Assembly: GCA_963853835.1 (NCBI GenBank)
Contig: OY970820.1
Location: 26,849,873 to 26,913,872, forward strand
Direction: 5' to 3'
Length of the DNA: 64,000 nt
Source of the DNA: Calendula officinalis
Lineage: Eukaryota > Streptophyta > Magnoliopsida > Asterales > Asteraceae
A model generated the notes under the pieces. It was not told the origin of the DNA, made no database searches, and worked only from the letters and a program-made list of their open reading frames with translations. The position numbers were made by a program, and so were the translations under genes. This document shows, one piece after another, positions 44,713 through 55,811 of the stretch (the stretch's first letter is position 1; the number at the start of each line of letters is the position of its first letter).

Positions 44713-44720
44713 TTTATATT
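44713..44720 (+). promoter_or_regulatory. Probable TATA box of the LAX-like gene
   Basis: 'tttatatt' lies about 40-50 bp before a CT/GA-rich leader and is the best TATA-like element upstream of the 5' UTR. The transcription start is not known. Confidence 0.4.
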
Positions 44721-44847
44721 TTCTCTCTTTAAAACCTCATCAATGGTTCTTCCTTTTCCCCTCAATATTTCTTCATTCTAGAGAGAGAAACTAGAGTGAG
44801 AGAGTGTGTGTGAAAAGAGGATTTCAAGAATCAAAATTCTCTCTTTG

Positions 44848-45313
44848 GTAATGTCTATTTTACTGATAATTCAATAAAAAAATTCAAAATTTTTAAATAC
44901 CCATCAGATTATTTCTTATGTAGCCAAATGGGTTTGAGATACATATGAAAAGTTTCGATTTTTTTCATGTTTCTTTGTTTTTACTATTTTTATGAAGGTT
45001 TTTTTTAGGAATTTTAATGGGTGTTTACTGTAGTTAGAGTTTGTCAATCTTGGGAAACTGCAATAATCATCAGCACCGTTTCAGAACAGTATAAAGTGAA
45101 TTAAGACCAATTTAATGCCAAAAATAACTAAATTCTTTTCAAGATTTTTTAGGATGTGTATACATGTTTAAGCAAGAAAAACAATATGTAATTTCCGTTA
45201 CTTTATTTAAAATTTTATTACATTTTACTCACTTAGTTCCAGCTGCCACCAAACCGAAATAAAGGCACAGGTGGAGACTTTTCTGTTATTTTAATGGTGT
45301 GTTGTGTTTTCAG
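44848..45313 (+). other. Intron in the 5' UTR of the LAX-like gene
   Basis: Donor 'tttg|gtaatg' follows a GA-rich leader (about 44,775-44,847). The acceptor 'tgttttcag|tttcac' is 57 bp before the ATG. A leader intron is inferred from these sites and the AT-rich interior. Confidence 0.5.
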
Positions 45314-45370
45314 TTTCACATCTCTTCAAGAAAGAAAGTTTTTTGTTGAAGTTACAAAACAGAGCAAAAA

Positions 45371-47404
45371 ATGGTTGATACGAATAATAATAATCATCAA
45401 GCTGAAGAAGCCATAGTTCTTGGGGAAATGAAGGGTGCAAATGAGCAAGAACAGGGTGAAAGTGAAGCAGGGGTAGATCAGTCAATGTCTGGTTTCAAGA
45501 ATTTTCTTTGGCATGGTGGTTCTGCTTATGATGCTTGGTTTAGTTGTGCTTCAAACCAGGTAAATTACCAAAATACCCTCCACACCTTATGGTTTCTTTC
45601 TTCATAAAAATTGAATCTTTTTTGTTTTATGTTTCTTGTTTTTGGATTTCAGGTGGCACAAGTGCTTTTGACTTTACCATACTCTTTCTCTCAATTGGGC
45701 ATGCTTTCAGGAATCATATTTCAAGTGTTTTATGGCCTGCTTGGAAGTTGGACTGCATAGCTCATCAGTGTTCTTTATGTTGAGTATAGAGCCAGAAAGG
45801 AGAAAGAAAATGTCAGCTTCAAGAACCATGTCATTCAGGTTAAAAATCCATTCTTTTTTATAATTTAACATTTACATCAGTAAAATAACAAATATATGAT
45901 CATGGGCCTTGTTTAAAATCAAGAAAACCTAAAGAAAATGATCTAAAACTGAAAACCAATGTAGTAAGATGACTTGTTTTTAACTTTTAAGTATTTTCAG
46001 AGAGCAAAAGCTTTGTTCTTTAGTGTGGTTAAAGACTTAAAAGTTAAAAGTGCCGAATCTAACAGTTTCTGACCTAGTGTACCATGTGCTTGTCAAGTTG
46101 TACTATTGTGGTAGACAAAAGCATTAAACTAAAACATCATTCGATGCATGTGCTACATGCTCTTATCATACCCTACAATTACATTATGCATTTTTTATGA
46201 TACATACATACTTATGTGACATTATTTTTATGCAGTGGTTTGAAGTTCTTGATGGGCTTTTAGGCCCACATTGGAAAGCTGTGGGGTTGGCCTTTAACTG
46301 CACCTTTCTTCTCTTTGGTTCTGTCATACAACTCATCGCTTGTGCAAGGTCAGTTTAGTTTTTTATTTATTTATTACAAATTCATTTGTGTTTTTTTTTA
46401 ATTGGCCAAAGTACATTTTATTACCCTTAATTTGTCTGCCTAGGTTCTCTACTACTTTGAACTATTAGATGTGTAATATGATACCCTGAACTTGACAAAA
46501 TGGTCGATTTAGTACTCTGACTTGTTAATTTGATCGCGTTTTGTTACTTAACTTACTTTCATTAGAGCTTTTAACGAACTAAAAAATATATATTCATATT
46601 AATATTTTGATATTAAAAGTAAATCACATGAGAAAAAAGACCAAATTAGTGAGCCATGATATTAAAACGGCCATTTTGTCAAGTTCATGGTACTATATTG
46701 CACATTTAATAGTTTATGGTAGTAGATGACCTGGTCAGTGAAGTTCAGTATACTAAAAATGCATTTTGGCCTTTGTAATTTATAACTTAACAAATGTTGT
46801 ATAATTTGTGACATATAACATATGCAGCAATATATACTACATAAATGATCATTTGGACAAAAGGACATGGACTTACATATTTGGAGCGTGTTGTGCTACA
46901 ACGGTTTTCATACCGTCTTTCCACAATTATAGGATTTGGTCTTTTCTTGGCCTCGGTATGACCACCTACACCGCATGGTACTTAGCCATTGCAGCCATGG
47001 TTCACGGTCAAGTTGACAACGTGGTTCACTCGGGCCCACAAAAATTGGTTTTGTACTTCACCGGTGCTACTAACATACTCTACACTTTTGGTGGGCATGC
47101 CGTCACAGTGTTAGTGATTCAATTCGGTCCATATTTAAAAATTTTATTTTTTATTTAGTTGAATAAAATGATTCGAGTTTCTTTTTTTTTGCAGTGAAAT
47201 AATGCACGCCATGTGGAAGCCGCGGAAATTTAAATATATATATATTTATTTGCTACTTTATATGTATTTACATTAACACTGCCATCCGCTGCTGCTATGT
47301 ATTGGGCTTTTGGTGACCAACTTTTGAACCATTCAAATGCTTTCTCACTTTTGCCAAAAACCCGTTTTCGTGATGCAGCCGTTGTTCTCATGCTCATTCA
47401 CCAG
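45371..47404 (+). pseudogene. AUX1/LAX auxin influx carrier, 3'-truncated pseudogene
   Basis: Five exons match the AUX1/LAX family, plasma-membrane H+/auxin symporters. Exon 1 (45,371-45,559) ends FLWHGGSAYDAWFSCASNQ. Exon 2 (45,653-45,838) has VAQVLLTLPYSFSQLGMLSG. Exon 3 (46,236-46,348) has WFEVLDGLLGPHWKAVGLAF. Exon 4 (about 46,829-47,105) has NIYYINDHLDKRTWTYIFGA. Exon 5 (about 47,196-47,404) has EIMHAMWKPRKF, then MYWAFGDQLLNHSNAFSLLP. Splice sites are intact. Defects: TAG at 45,758-45,760 replaces Tyr in GSWTAYLIS; a 2-bp gain in a TA run (about 47,230-47,245) shifts exon 5; the last third of the gene (from the helix after LMLIHQ) is missing. Any product would be about 98 residues. High conservation elsewhere suggests recent inactivation or duplication. 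Confidence 0.93.
46404..46771. mobile_element. Mutator-type MITE in LAX intron 3
   Basis: The inverted arms of about 100 bp begin GGCCAAAGTACATTTTATTA and end with the complement 'aaaaatgcattttggcc'. Both arms contain 'gaacttgacaaaatgg' or its complement. The flanks TTTTTAATT and TTTGTAATT match at 8 of 9 bases. It is non-coding. Confidence 0.75.
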
Positions 47405-47435
47405 GTTTTGTTTTTGCAACGGTTAATTGGTTTAT

Positions 47436-47660
47436 GCCATAATACATTTTAGTACCCTGAACTTAGTTCTCATGACTAGGTCTTCTACTACCCTGAATTA
47501 TTAAAGGTGCAACATAGTACCCTGAACTTAACAAAATGGTCGATCTAGTACTTTGACTCATTAATTTGATCGCTTTTTCTTACTTGACTTACTTTCTTGG
47601 TAGCTTTTGATAGAGTAAAAAATATACGTTCATCTCAATATATTGATATTAGAAAATGAG
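47436..47660. mobile_element. Half of a second Mutator-type MITE after LAX exon 5
   Basis: 'ccctgaacttaacaaaatgg' and 'cattaatttgatcgc' match the left arm and interior of the element in intron 3. The right arm is absent: similarity stops near 47,650, beyond which no LAX sequence is found. The loss of the 3' half of the gene therefore begins inside this element. Confidence 0.65.
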
Positions 47661-48419
47661 TCATGGTTTAAATATACGTTCGGTTTATTTGCAAAGTGTT
47701 ACCAATGCAAGCCTCCACCAATGCTACCACAAAAACACTGAGTTTGATGTTTTTGGCTCTTTTTTTTTAGATATTGTGTTTGGTTTAGGGTAGCGATGAT
47801 ATATGATGTAGTGTGTAAAATGGTCGATGATGAATTTAGTCATGGTTTAAATATAGCACAGGCTTTGATTTTACTTTGTTACTGTAACAATTTTCTTTAT
47901 AAATATATCGACTTAAAGTCGTTTTCATATTTAGTTTGTTACTGGAAAATTTCGAGACTAAATGGTTTGAGATATTTTGTATTTTGATTAGACAATGTTT
48001 AAATTTTATAAGAATTGATATTACCATGTATCACTAGATATTAAATAAACAAAAAGAAAAAAAAAAATCCTTTCTATGACTCATTCTAATGCATTTATTA
48101 ATTTTTATATCCCTAATTTTGTGTTCATGAGTTTTAATATAAAGAAAAGAAGATAAAAAAGAAAAAAAGATAAAAAAAGATATATTTTTCTTTTTATGTT
48201 CCCGGGTCGAAAATAAAAGAAGAGAAAAATAATATTTATTTCTGTTTCTGAGTTGGAGATAAATATATTTATTTAATAAATTTACATTAAAGGTAACAGT
48301 ATATTATCAAATTTTCCCGTCTTTCCTCCTCTCTTCTAAAATTTGGAATTACTAATTTACTCCTACACATTTTATAAATAAAAACAAACTTTCAAAAAAT
48401 GTAACTCATATAAATTAAA
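47661..48419. other. Non-coding AT-rich DNA 3' of the LAX breakpoint
   Basis: There are no LAX exons. 'agtcatggtttaaatata' occurs at about 47,658 and 47,838, a small direct repeat. A/T-only stretches occur at 48,050-48,250. Confidence 0.5.
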
Positions 48420-48450
48420 CTAGCTTCAAAACCCGCCTGAATAAACGGGT
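48420..48450 (-). mobile_element. Helitron 3' terminus (minus strand)
   Basis: Read on the minus strand: hairpin ACCCGTTTATTCAGGCGGGT (48,450-48,431), then 'tttgaag' and CTAG ending at 48,420, followed by T. This is the same layout as at 18,759. The 5' end was not found, so the size is unknown. Confidence 0.55.
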
Positions 48451-48779
48451 ATGCTTCGAGAGATATATAAGACAAATGAAGGTGGGACTAATATAAGCTT
48501 GAATTTTATGTAGTATTATGAAATTTAATAAAAATATAGTAAAAAGAAGACATTTTAGTTTTCACGCCCACGCAGATTCGTGAACTTTTGAATACATAAC
48601 ACTCCAATGAATGAAATCTATTAGCATATCTCTGATAGCCAATAAAAAAAAAGAAAAATAAAGCATATCTCTGATAATCTCTATGATAATTTCCAGTAAA
48701 TATGTCCTTTATTGTCTTAAAATTGTCTTTGTTCTTACAACATTAGGCTTCTGTTTATCTACATAAAACAAAACTAAGT
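48451..48779. other. AT-rich non-coding DNA
   Basis: Probably partly the body of the minus-strand Helitron whose end is at 48,420. 'aagcatatctctgata' and 'tagcatatctctgata' form a short repeat at 48,622 and 48,661. Confidence 0.4.
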
Positions 48780-48788
48780 TTTTAAAAT

Positions 48789-49788
48789 GGGAGCTGATTC
48801 GTACGGAATGAATTTTATCAATGAAGAACAATTTTATGTCAAAAGGACAATTATGCCCTTTCTCCTCTTTCACCCATTTTACATTTTACCTGCCTCCCGT
48901 CGATACCATTGCATCCTCAAAACTTATCAAAAGCTTACATCTATTGGGGAATCGCTAACAAAGGCTTCATCATCTTTGCTCTCGATTTCTATCAATGCTC
49001 GTACATGTATACTTTAAGCACAACAGTTTCTCCAGTTTCGTTTCGTGATTTTGATTTTTTATTTTGGACAGAAATTAGGGTTTCCGAAAAGTGGATTCTC
49101 GTCGATTGGAGTTTGTGGGCGATTGTTTCTGTGAGCACAGAGCCATTTACTGAAGAAGAATATAGGGAGAAGAAACATAATCATAATCGGAATAATGTGC
49201 GAGGTGAAGAAGATGTAAAGTTGCGATGATAATGGAGATTGCTAGATTAAAAAAACAACATAAAGCTTTTGAACATGAATTGAGTGAGATGAACAACATG
49301 CTTGAGGCAACGAAGATGCGGCATGAGCAAATGATGTCAAGAACCAACCTGCTAACAAGAACTAACCTTTTTTTAAAAAAATTCTCTGCTGGATTATAAG
49401 CATTTTGACCTAACACCTTTTGTCATTATTAAAATAATCAATTCTTCTTGGTTTTTCTAGATTTTCAGTAGGCTTCATCTTTCTCTGTGTTAGAGTTCCA
49501 ATTTCTTATTTGTTTAATAAAAAAGAGATTATATCTCAAGAATCGAAGCATAGGATGAACTGATGAAGTATTGAAGCATAAGATGAAGCATAAGATTCAA
49601 TTTCTTCAATCACGTGTATTATGTTCTTGGGTTACAGAAGTATTGGGGAGAAAGGGGTGTTTTGGTGAAAGGGTTTTAATGAGAGGTGGTTAAAATGTAA
49701 AATGTGGTGAAAGAGAGAGAGGTATAATTGTCCATTAACATGAAATTGCTCTACATGGGTAAAAATCGCTCTGTACGAATCAGCTCCC
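48789..49788. mobile_element. Pack-MULE 3: Mutator-like element with captured Hsf fragment
   Basis: The element is 1,000 bp. The ends GGGAGCTGATTCGTAC are identical for 16 bases, and similarity continues for about 110 bp ('ggacaattat', 'tttcaccacattttacattt'). The flanks TTTTAAAAT (48,780-48,788) and ATTTAAAAT (49,789-49,797) match at 8 of 9. The ends differ from those of Pack-MULEs 1 and 2, so this is another family. The interior holds a heat-shock-factor coiled-coil segment on the plus strand. Confidence 0.8.
49155..49360 (+). pseudogene. Captured heat stress transcription factor fragment (oligomerisation region)
   Basis: From 49,232 the plus strand reads MEIARLKKQHKAFEHELSEM and then NNMLEATKMRHEQMMS. 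This is the HR-A/B heptad-repeat coiled coil of plant Hsf proteins (IARLKxEQ...LEATExRxQQMMxFL pattern), closest to class C from memory. It is preceded, in another frame, by a basic REKKHNHNRN stretch like the linker after the Hsf DNA-binding domain. A stop pair (TGATAA at 49,227-49,232) and a frame change lie between. Neither the DNA-binding domain nor a C-terminal region is present. The fragment alone could at most act as a trimerisation peptide, for which there is no evidence. Confidence 0.55.
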
Positions 49789-49798
49789 ATTTAAAATA

Positions 49799-49957
49799 GG
49801 GTTTTGATAATGACGAGTTGTCATAAGACAAGCATTAAAAATCTATACATTTAACTATAACAAACTCCTTAATTTTAGGAATTACACATTTTCATAGATT
49901 AGTGTATAACTGTTTATGCATTACAGACAACTCTAAGAGATGTCATTATCAAAACCC
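49799..49957. mobile_element. 159-bp Mutator-type MITE, copy B
   Basis: The ends GGGTTTTGATAATGAC and its complement are perfect. A perfect 9-bp duplication TTTAAAATA lies at 49,790-49,798 and 49,958-49,966. It sits inside or against the right target duplication of Pack-MULE 3. Confidence 0.85.
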
Positions 49958-49966
49958 TTTAAAATA

Positions 49967-51541
49967 TTGGTACTTAAACCTAACTGGGTTATGGGTTGAC
50001 CCAAGTATCTATGGAAACCATTTCTTTACATGTAAGCATCTCCGCATGTGCTTTTCACTTTTGATCTTAGAAACAACTTCATCATGTTCATTTAAAAAAG
50101 TTATTAACGTGCTTTCTACCTCCTCTGCCAATATCTAATTGGTTTCCATTGTAGTTAACCTCCTTTGAATTTAGAATTGAGGAAGTGAAAAAGTTAATTA
50201 CTTGTTTTGTCCTAAAGTTTATATATGAAATGCACCAAATTGCCACAAAAAAACGTGTGATGTTAATTTAATTATGAAATGTGTTGTTAAATAAGCATAA
50301 TTACCAATTCAGCAAACAAAATCCTAATTACCAATCAATCTCCATAACTCAAATTGAACACAAAGCATTAAGTTACCTCATGCTTCATTCTGCCACCGCC
50401 CCTGAAAAATGCATTAATAGAAAGGAAATTTATACCTTTCACATTTGGATCAGTTATGACTTCAATTACAAACTCCATAAATTGATGAAGCATGAACCTG
50501 TTATTAACCATTCAAATTGTGAGGAAGGATCGTAGCTTTATAATAAACATCATTACGACGATGAAAAACATGAATTCCATAAGTACATAACCTTTCGGTG
50601 AAGGGAGGGCGATGACCTTATGTGATGAGAAGTGGCTGATGATGGAGTTTATATATGTTTTGCATAAATAATACTCGTTAACCATATAAAAAAAGTTAGA
50701 GAGAGAGATAGAACCTTGAGGTTTGCCAAGCTCAGAATAGAAGTCTTCTTTCATTACAAATAACTAAGCCAACCATCCTTAAAAATACTAATAAATATAA
50801 TTCAAAAAAAAGGAGATAGACATTTAAGTAACAAACAACATAATAACCTCAACTTCAACATCTCTTTGACAAACAAAGAGAAAGTTAGACTATGAAATTA
50901 ATGAATCAGTAACTTAAAACATTTTGCATTTCTTGAACCTGAAGTTGAAGAGTCGTATCTCCATATCCTTCATTAATATGTAAAAAGGGAAAAAATATAC
51001 ATTGAAATTTTCTCTTGTTTATAAGATAGATCATCATCAATTAGCTATTACTAAGGAATTTACATAACTCTACCACCCACATAAGCACTTGCAATGTTAT
51101 AACCAGATGTAGTAAACCTACAACTAATTGGACTTGTGCGACCTAAAAAGTTCTCCTGCAGAACACAATAAAATCCGAATTACAAACAATGAAAAGTGTG
51201 AATTATAATTACAATGAGAATAAATTAATGATATCTCACCTAATAGTCAACTTTGACTTCTGGGAAATCTTATTCTAGCTGAATTACATGATTTTCTGAA
51301 TCTTTAGGTACAATAACATCCTTGTTTAAGGATTGTTTCCCACTAAAATTAGCTGTAGACGCATGTAAGAAAAAAAATAAGCGATTGAATCTTATTTTTT
51401 TAATAGAGTTCACTGAATGAAAAAGAGTTTGTTTAATCTCAAACTCAGGTATAGACCACATAGATTCATTGGTACCAGTAATGCATAGTTGGCATGCTGT
51501 TGAAATCTAAAGTAAAGAAACAAAAAGAGGATAACTATTTA
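49967..51541. other. Non-coding DNA
   Basis: No credible gene. A 63-codon minus-strand frame at 51,270-51,461 (MWSIPEFEIKQTLFHSV) could be an exon remnant, but I cannot place it. Confidence 0.45.
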
Positions 51542-51855
51542 TGTTAGGTATTAAAAAGGTTGTAATGAATAGTCTAGGGGGCAATGTGTAACATTGCATA
51601 ATGTTTTAGTTTAGCTTAGTATTAGACTTAAACCAATTAGGTTTAATTAAGAGAATTAAGGTAAAGGTATATAAGCCTAGATGTAAACCTTAGTTCTCAA
51701 CTTTTGCACTTAATCAATATCAATTTCCAGCAATTGTTCTCTCCCTTCTCTCTAGCTTTCTCTCTCTAAAACCCTAACTATCTTCATCACTTTTCCATCT
51801 ATTTTCATCATCAAACATCAAGTTATGGATTGAATTAGTGTTGTTAAGCATTTCA
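51542..51855 (+). repeat. 5' LTR of the 7.2-kb element
   Basis: TGTTAGGTAT...GCATTTCA, 314 bp. It contains 'ggtatataagcc' (51,665-51,676), a good TATA box about 70 bp before a CT-rich leader. Confidence 0.95.
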
Positions 51856-51857
51856 AT

Positions 51858-51869
51858 TGGTATCAGAGC
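51858..51869 (+). promoter_or_regulatory. Primer binding site for initiator tRNA-Met
   Basis: TGGTATCAGAGC, two bases after the 5' LTR. Confidence 0.95.
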
Positions 51870-52283
51870 ACAATCCACTTGGAATAGATCCAAATTCGTG
51901 TTCAATTGATCCATTTTTGAAGTTTTTGAATTTTTTTGGAAAAAGAGCTGTGAATTTAATTGTCAAAATTTTTGTTAGAAATCAATGTTTTGATTGGATA
52001 TTCATGTATCTCCTTTGATTCTAAGCACATTAGAATCAAATTTCAATCCAGTCCATCAAGTTTTGCTCACAATTTGAAGATATTTGTGAAAAACTTGAAA
52101 ACTCATTTTTTGGACTGTTAAAATCAAAATCGAGAGCAGATTTGTTATGTTTTGTGTTGTATGATCGGATCAAACTGTTAGGAATTGAATTTCTAACATT
52201 TTGTGATTTGAATCATTACATTCGGTTAAGAATTGAAAAATCTATGATAAAAATAGTGTAGTTTTGAGAGTTACGCACCTGTT

Positions 52284-52590
52284 GAACTTGTTCGGCCTCA
52301 AGAACATCGACTTCGGGTCAGACAGTGCTCGGCTACATCAGTGTTCGGCTAATAGTGCTCGGCTAATAATCCTCGGCTCGGAAGTTCGGCTCGAGAGTTC
52401 GGTCAATTTCAGTGTTCGGCATCCGAAAGAGTTCGGCACTCAATTCACTTCAAATTTCTTGATTCTAAATGACAAATTGAACGATTTCAGTGCTGTTAAT
52501 CGATCGATTAAAACAATTTCTATTTCAAATTTCAAAGAGTTCGTCAATTCAAAGAGTTCGGCACATCCAAATTCAAAGAGTTCGGCACAT
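52284..52590 (+). repeat. GTTCGGC/GCTCGGC motif array in the element leader
   Basis: About a dozen copies of 'ttcggc' or 'ctcggc' in 310 bp, several extended as 'agttcggct' or 'aaagagttcggcaca'. The spacing is irregular and there is no long reading frame. It lies between PBS and coding region, where packaging or translational signals would be. Confidence 0.85.
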
Positions 52591-53282
52591 TGATCTCAAT
52601 CTGTTCTCGTCAATCTGTTCAATTTTCACAACCAGATACGATTTCGTCATACATTGTCAGAAGTCGGGCATTGATTTTAGATCGATTTCGCCAGATTGAA
52701 GATCGATTTCGTCAACCTGCTTCGTCTTGCGTTCTTGTTCTTGGCTGGTTCAAAGGATCATTCTTGATCACCCAAGTCTTCGGCCCTAATCAAATACCAG
52801 CCCAAATCCCCTCTAGCCCTAATACAATATTAGCTCTGGGCCCAATCCAATCTTTATCCAAATTTAAATTAATCTAGGCCTAAAATTAAAAGTTTCAAAA
52901 TAGATATTCGGTTAAGAGGAATATATATATATATTTTTTTCATCAGTTTATTTTTTTTGGCCATCAATTTTTAGTACAACTATCTTTTTTATTTGACCTC
53001 ATCAAATTTTCTTTTTCTTTCTAATTTTTTTTAGAGAAACAACTAGTTTCACAAACGTTTAAGCGAGCTCAAATCAAACTCACAACATTTAAATTCCAAA
53101 CTTAATCTTGACCTAAACTGAACTTTTAAATTTTCTTTAAACCAAACCCGATTAAGTTTTCAACTTTTTAAACATTTTAAATATTTTAAACACTTTTAAC
53201 GTTTACATTTTTTGTTAAAGGTTTTAAAAGAAAATTTTCACATTTTTTAAACACGAGGACTTTTACCCCTAATTGCAAAAAT

Positions 53283-55377
53283 ATGGATAAAGACCCTGCA
53301 GATGCGATAAAAGCTAGCAAATATTATAAACAAATTCAGACTGAAAAGGTGTTAACTGAAGATGAAGAACAAATAGCAAATTTGTGCATTATGCCAAGAG
53401 AGAATACTGAGGGTTCTGATAGATTCAATGAAGAAGCCAACCAGGAAAGTGAGATAACCAGTTCTTCTTTATCAAATTCTGATAATCACACTGAACTGAG
53501 GGATGAGCTGGTTGTTCCACAAAACGATGAAAATGAGGTACACTCTTCTTCCTTTGTACTTTTTATTACCTGACTCAGACACTGATGAATCAGAGAATTC
53601 CTTGTTTAATGAAAAACTTTTTCTTAAAATTGATGAGAAATCACAACTGACAAAACAAATTACTTCTTTAGAATCCGAAAAGGAACAACTTTTAAATGAT
53701 TTAAGTGATTTAAGTCAATGTTCTCTTCAAACAACTCAACTAAACAAGGAATTACAAAATCAGTTGTCTACGTCAAAATCTGCTTTTAAATTTCGAATTT
53801 CTGAATTACAAAATCGTCTACAAAAACAAGCAAATACAACCAATGAATCAAATACACAAATCTCAAAATTAAAGGCAGAAAATTTAACCTTTCGTCGTCA
53901 ACTTGAAACTCTTGTTCCTCAAGTCAATCAAAATAACCTTTCAAATCAAAAAACACAAGAGTTACAACAACAATTGTCATCGTTTCATGCTGCTCACACC
54001 AGTGAGGTCAATCGTCTAAATTACATAATTAATGCAAAAAACCTTGAAATTTCGAACCTGAAAACCATGAAAACGGTGTCAAGTGCTAAAGACGACTCCA
54101 AGCAGCTGATAAATGACTTGGCGAATCAACTAAATCGAGAGCAAACATGGATGAAGTCCGCAGACATCAAGATGAAAGACTACCACGAACAGTTGAAAAA
54201 GGCTGACATCGAAATTCAAAAACTAAATGAACAAATCAAAAACATAACAAACAGCTTTAAAAAGGAAATCGATGAACAATCAGCAACCATACACAGTCTT
54301 ACTGTCCGAAAAGAAAATGCTGAAGAACACATCTCAAAACTGGAGCAGACGATTGTGAAAGCTGGTCATACTGAACAAACGATAAAATTAAACCAACCAA
54401 AAGAGTTCAGATCATTCAAGTCAAAAGTGGGTCTCGGAGCTGAGAATACCCGTCCTCTGGAAAAAGCTGCTGATGTTCTTCCCACACTATATAATTACGA
54501 TTACATGAACTTGGGAATATGGCAAAGCTTCCTTCATATGCCAGATGAAGAAGCAGAAATTGAAAAGTTCAACAGGGAAAAGGAAGAAAATGCTCAAATT
54601 AGCTTCAATTATGATGCCTTAAACTCAACATACGAAAAGATTAAAGCAAAATTTGAACACAACGAATATTTTCCAATCACCACACCAGCTGAATTTTCCA
54701 TTCCTGAAAATGAAGTGTTAAAACAAATCAAAGAACCAAAGCTTTACGTTCCTCCATTAATTTTAGAAAAGAAAATTGTACAATTAGAATCTGAAATTGA
54801 TGAAACTCATAAGGCCTTTGACAAAGAAAAAGAAAAACTTCAAAACAAAATACATAATTTAGAGGACACCATTTTAGAATTAAAAGCTAAAACGAACAAT
54901 ACTGTTTCTCAAAATTCTAAAGCCTCTTTATTAGGACCAACACCAACAAACCCAGTTCCAATCATCTTGAGGAGAAACTCTAATTCACCTGTCTTAAATG
55001 CTTCCAATAGTAAATTAGAGTCTCAGAGTGAGAAGGTCAAGAAGCCCAATCGAGTCACAAGAGCCAAGAAGTCCGAGAAGTCTATTCAGACTGGACCTAG
55101 TATGCTTAAGAAGCCCAACCTGCTTAAGAAGTCTAGTCCTCGTACGTCTGTAGTTTCTTCTTTTTCGGTTCAAAATAAAAGTAATAACTCTAATTGTGTG
55201 AAAACTCTTTTAACGGCTTTTAGAACTGATTATGATTCTACTGTTTATCGTCCTGTCCGATACTCTCCTGATTTTGGTGATGTGTATGTTAAAACTGACA
55301 AATCTGGAACAAAAAGATTTTTTGACAAAATTACAAAGCAACAGATAACTCAAACTGATAAACGTTTTTTTTTGTAA
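53283..55377 (+). pseudogene. Gag-like coiled-coil protein of the 7.2-kb element
   Basis: The ATG at 53,283 (MDKDPADAIKASKYYKQIQT) opens 97 codons. A frameshift near 53,550 passes to the frame that stays open to 55,377. The product has long heptad-rich coiled coils (about residues 90-390 and 500-560), rich in Gln, Asn, Glu and Lys: LTKQITSLESEKEQLLNDLS and later LQNKIHNLEDTILELKAK. A basic Ser/Lys-rich tail follows. No zinc knuckle, gag core domain or enzyme motif is seen. It resembles the coiled-coil tail of Sirevirus-type gag, such as the tail of the gag at 62.2-64.0 kb, more than any host protein, but this is judgement by eye. The frame ends at a T9 run. Confidence 0.6.
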
Positions 55378-55811
55378 AACTTGATGCACCTTGCAGTATT
55401 CATAAGAACATAGTATATCATAAATCTGGTAAACTTATAAACACATGCAAAACGTGCTATCCATATCAATGCAAATCATACGTCACTAAACCAGCAAAAT
55501 CAAATCAAAAGATCTCATCATCTCCAGTTTCCAAACAACCGAAACTTTTCTCCAAAAACCCACCAACCTCTGATACCCACTCGTTCTCTCGTCGCAAATC
55601 TTCTCGAGGAAATTCCGCACCTAAGCCAAAATCTTCAGATTCCTCAAAATGCGACAACGAAACATCTACAAAATCGTCAACATTTGTGAAGAACAATTGG
55701 ATTAAAAATGAGAAATCTCATTGGATTGTTCAATCCTCTGAAAAATCATTAAAATGGGTCATCAAATCCACAACCTCTGAACTGCCTCCCTGTAGTTCTA
55801 CAAGCCTGTAA
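55378..55811 (+). pseudogene. Frame-shifted C-terminal part of the coiled-coil protein
   Basis: Directly after the stop at 55,375-55,377, the -1-type frame is open for about 145 codons to TAA at 55,809. It reads CSIHKNIVYHKSGKLINTCK, then CYPYQCKSY, a Cys/His-rich stretch that could bind zinc, and then Ser/Lys-rich sequence with NNWIKNEKSHWIV. The break sits at nine T residues (55,365-55,373), so it may be a single-base loss, an assembly error or real slippage. Confidence 0.5.

Noticed and set aside
49967..51541. Possible host gene with several short frames
   Set aside because: The frames are short, AT-driven and on both strands; no splice-joined product resembles a known protein.
53530..53575. 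GT...AG segment as an intron joining two frames of the coiled-coil protein
   Set aside because: It is about 42 bp, below the usual minimum for plant introns; a frameshift is simpler.
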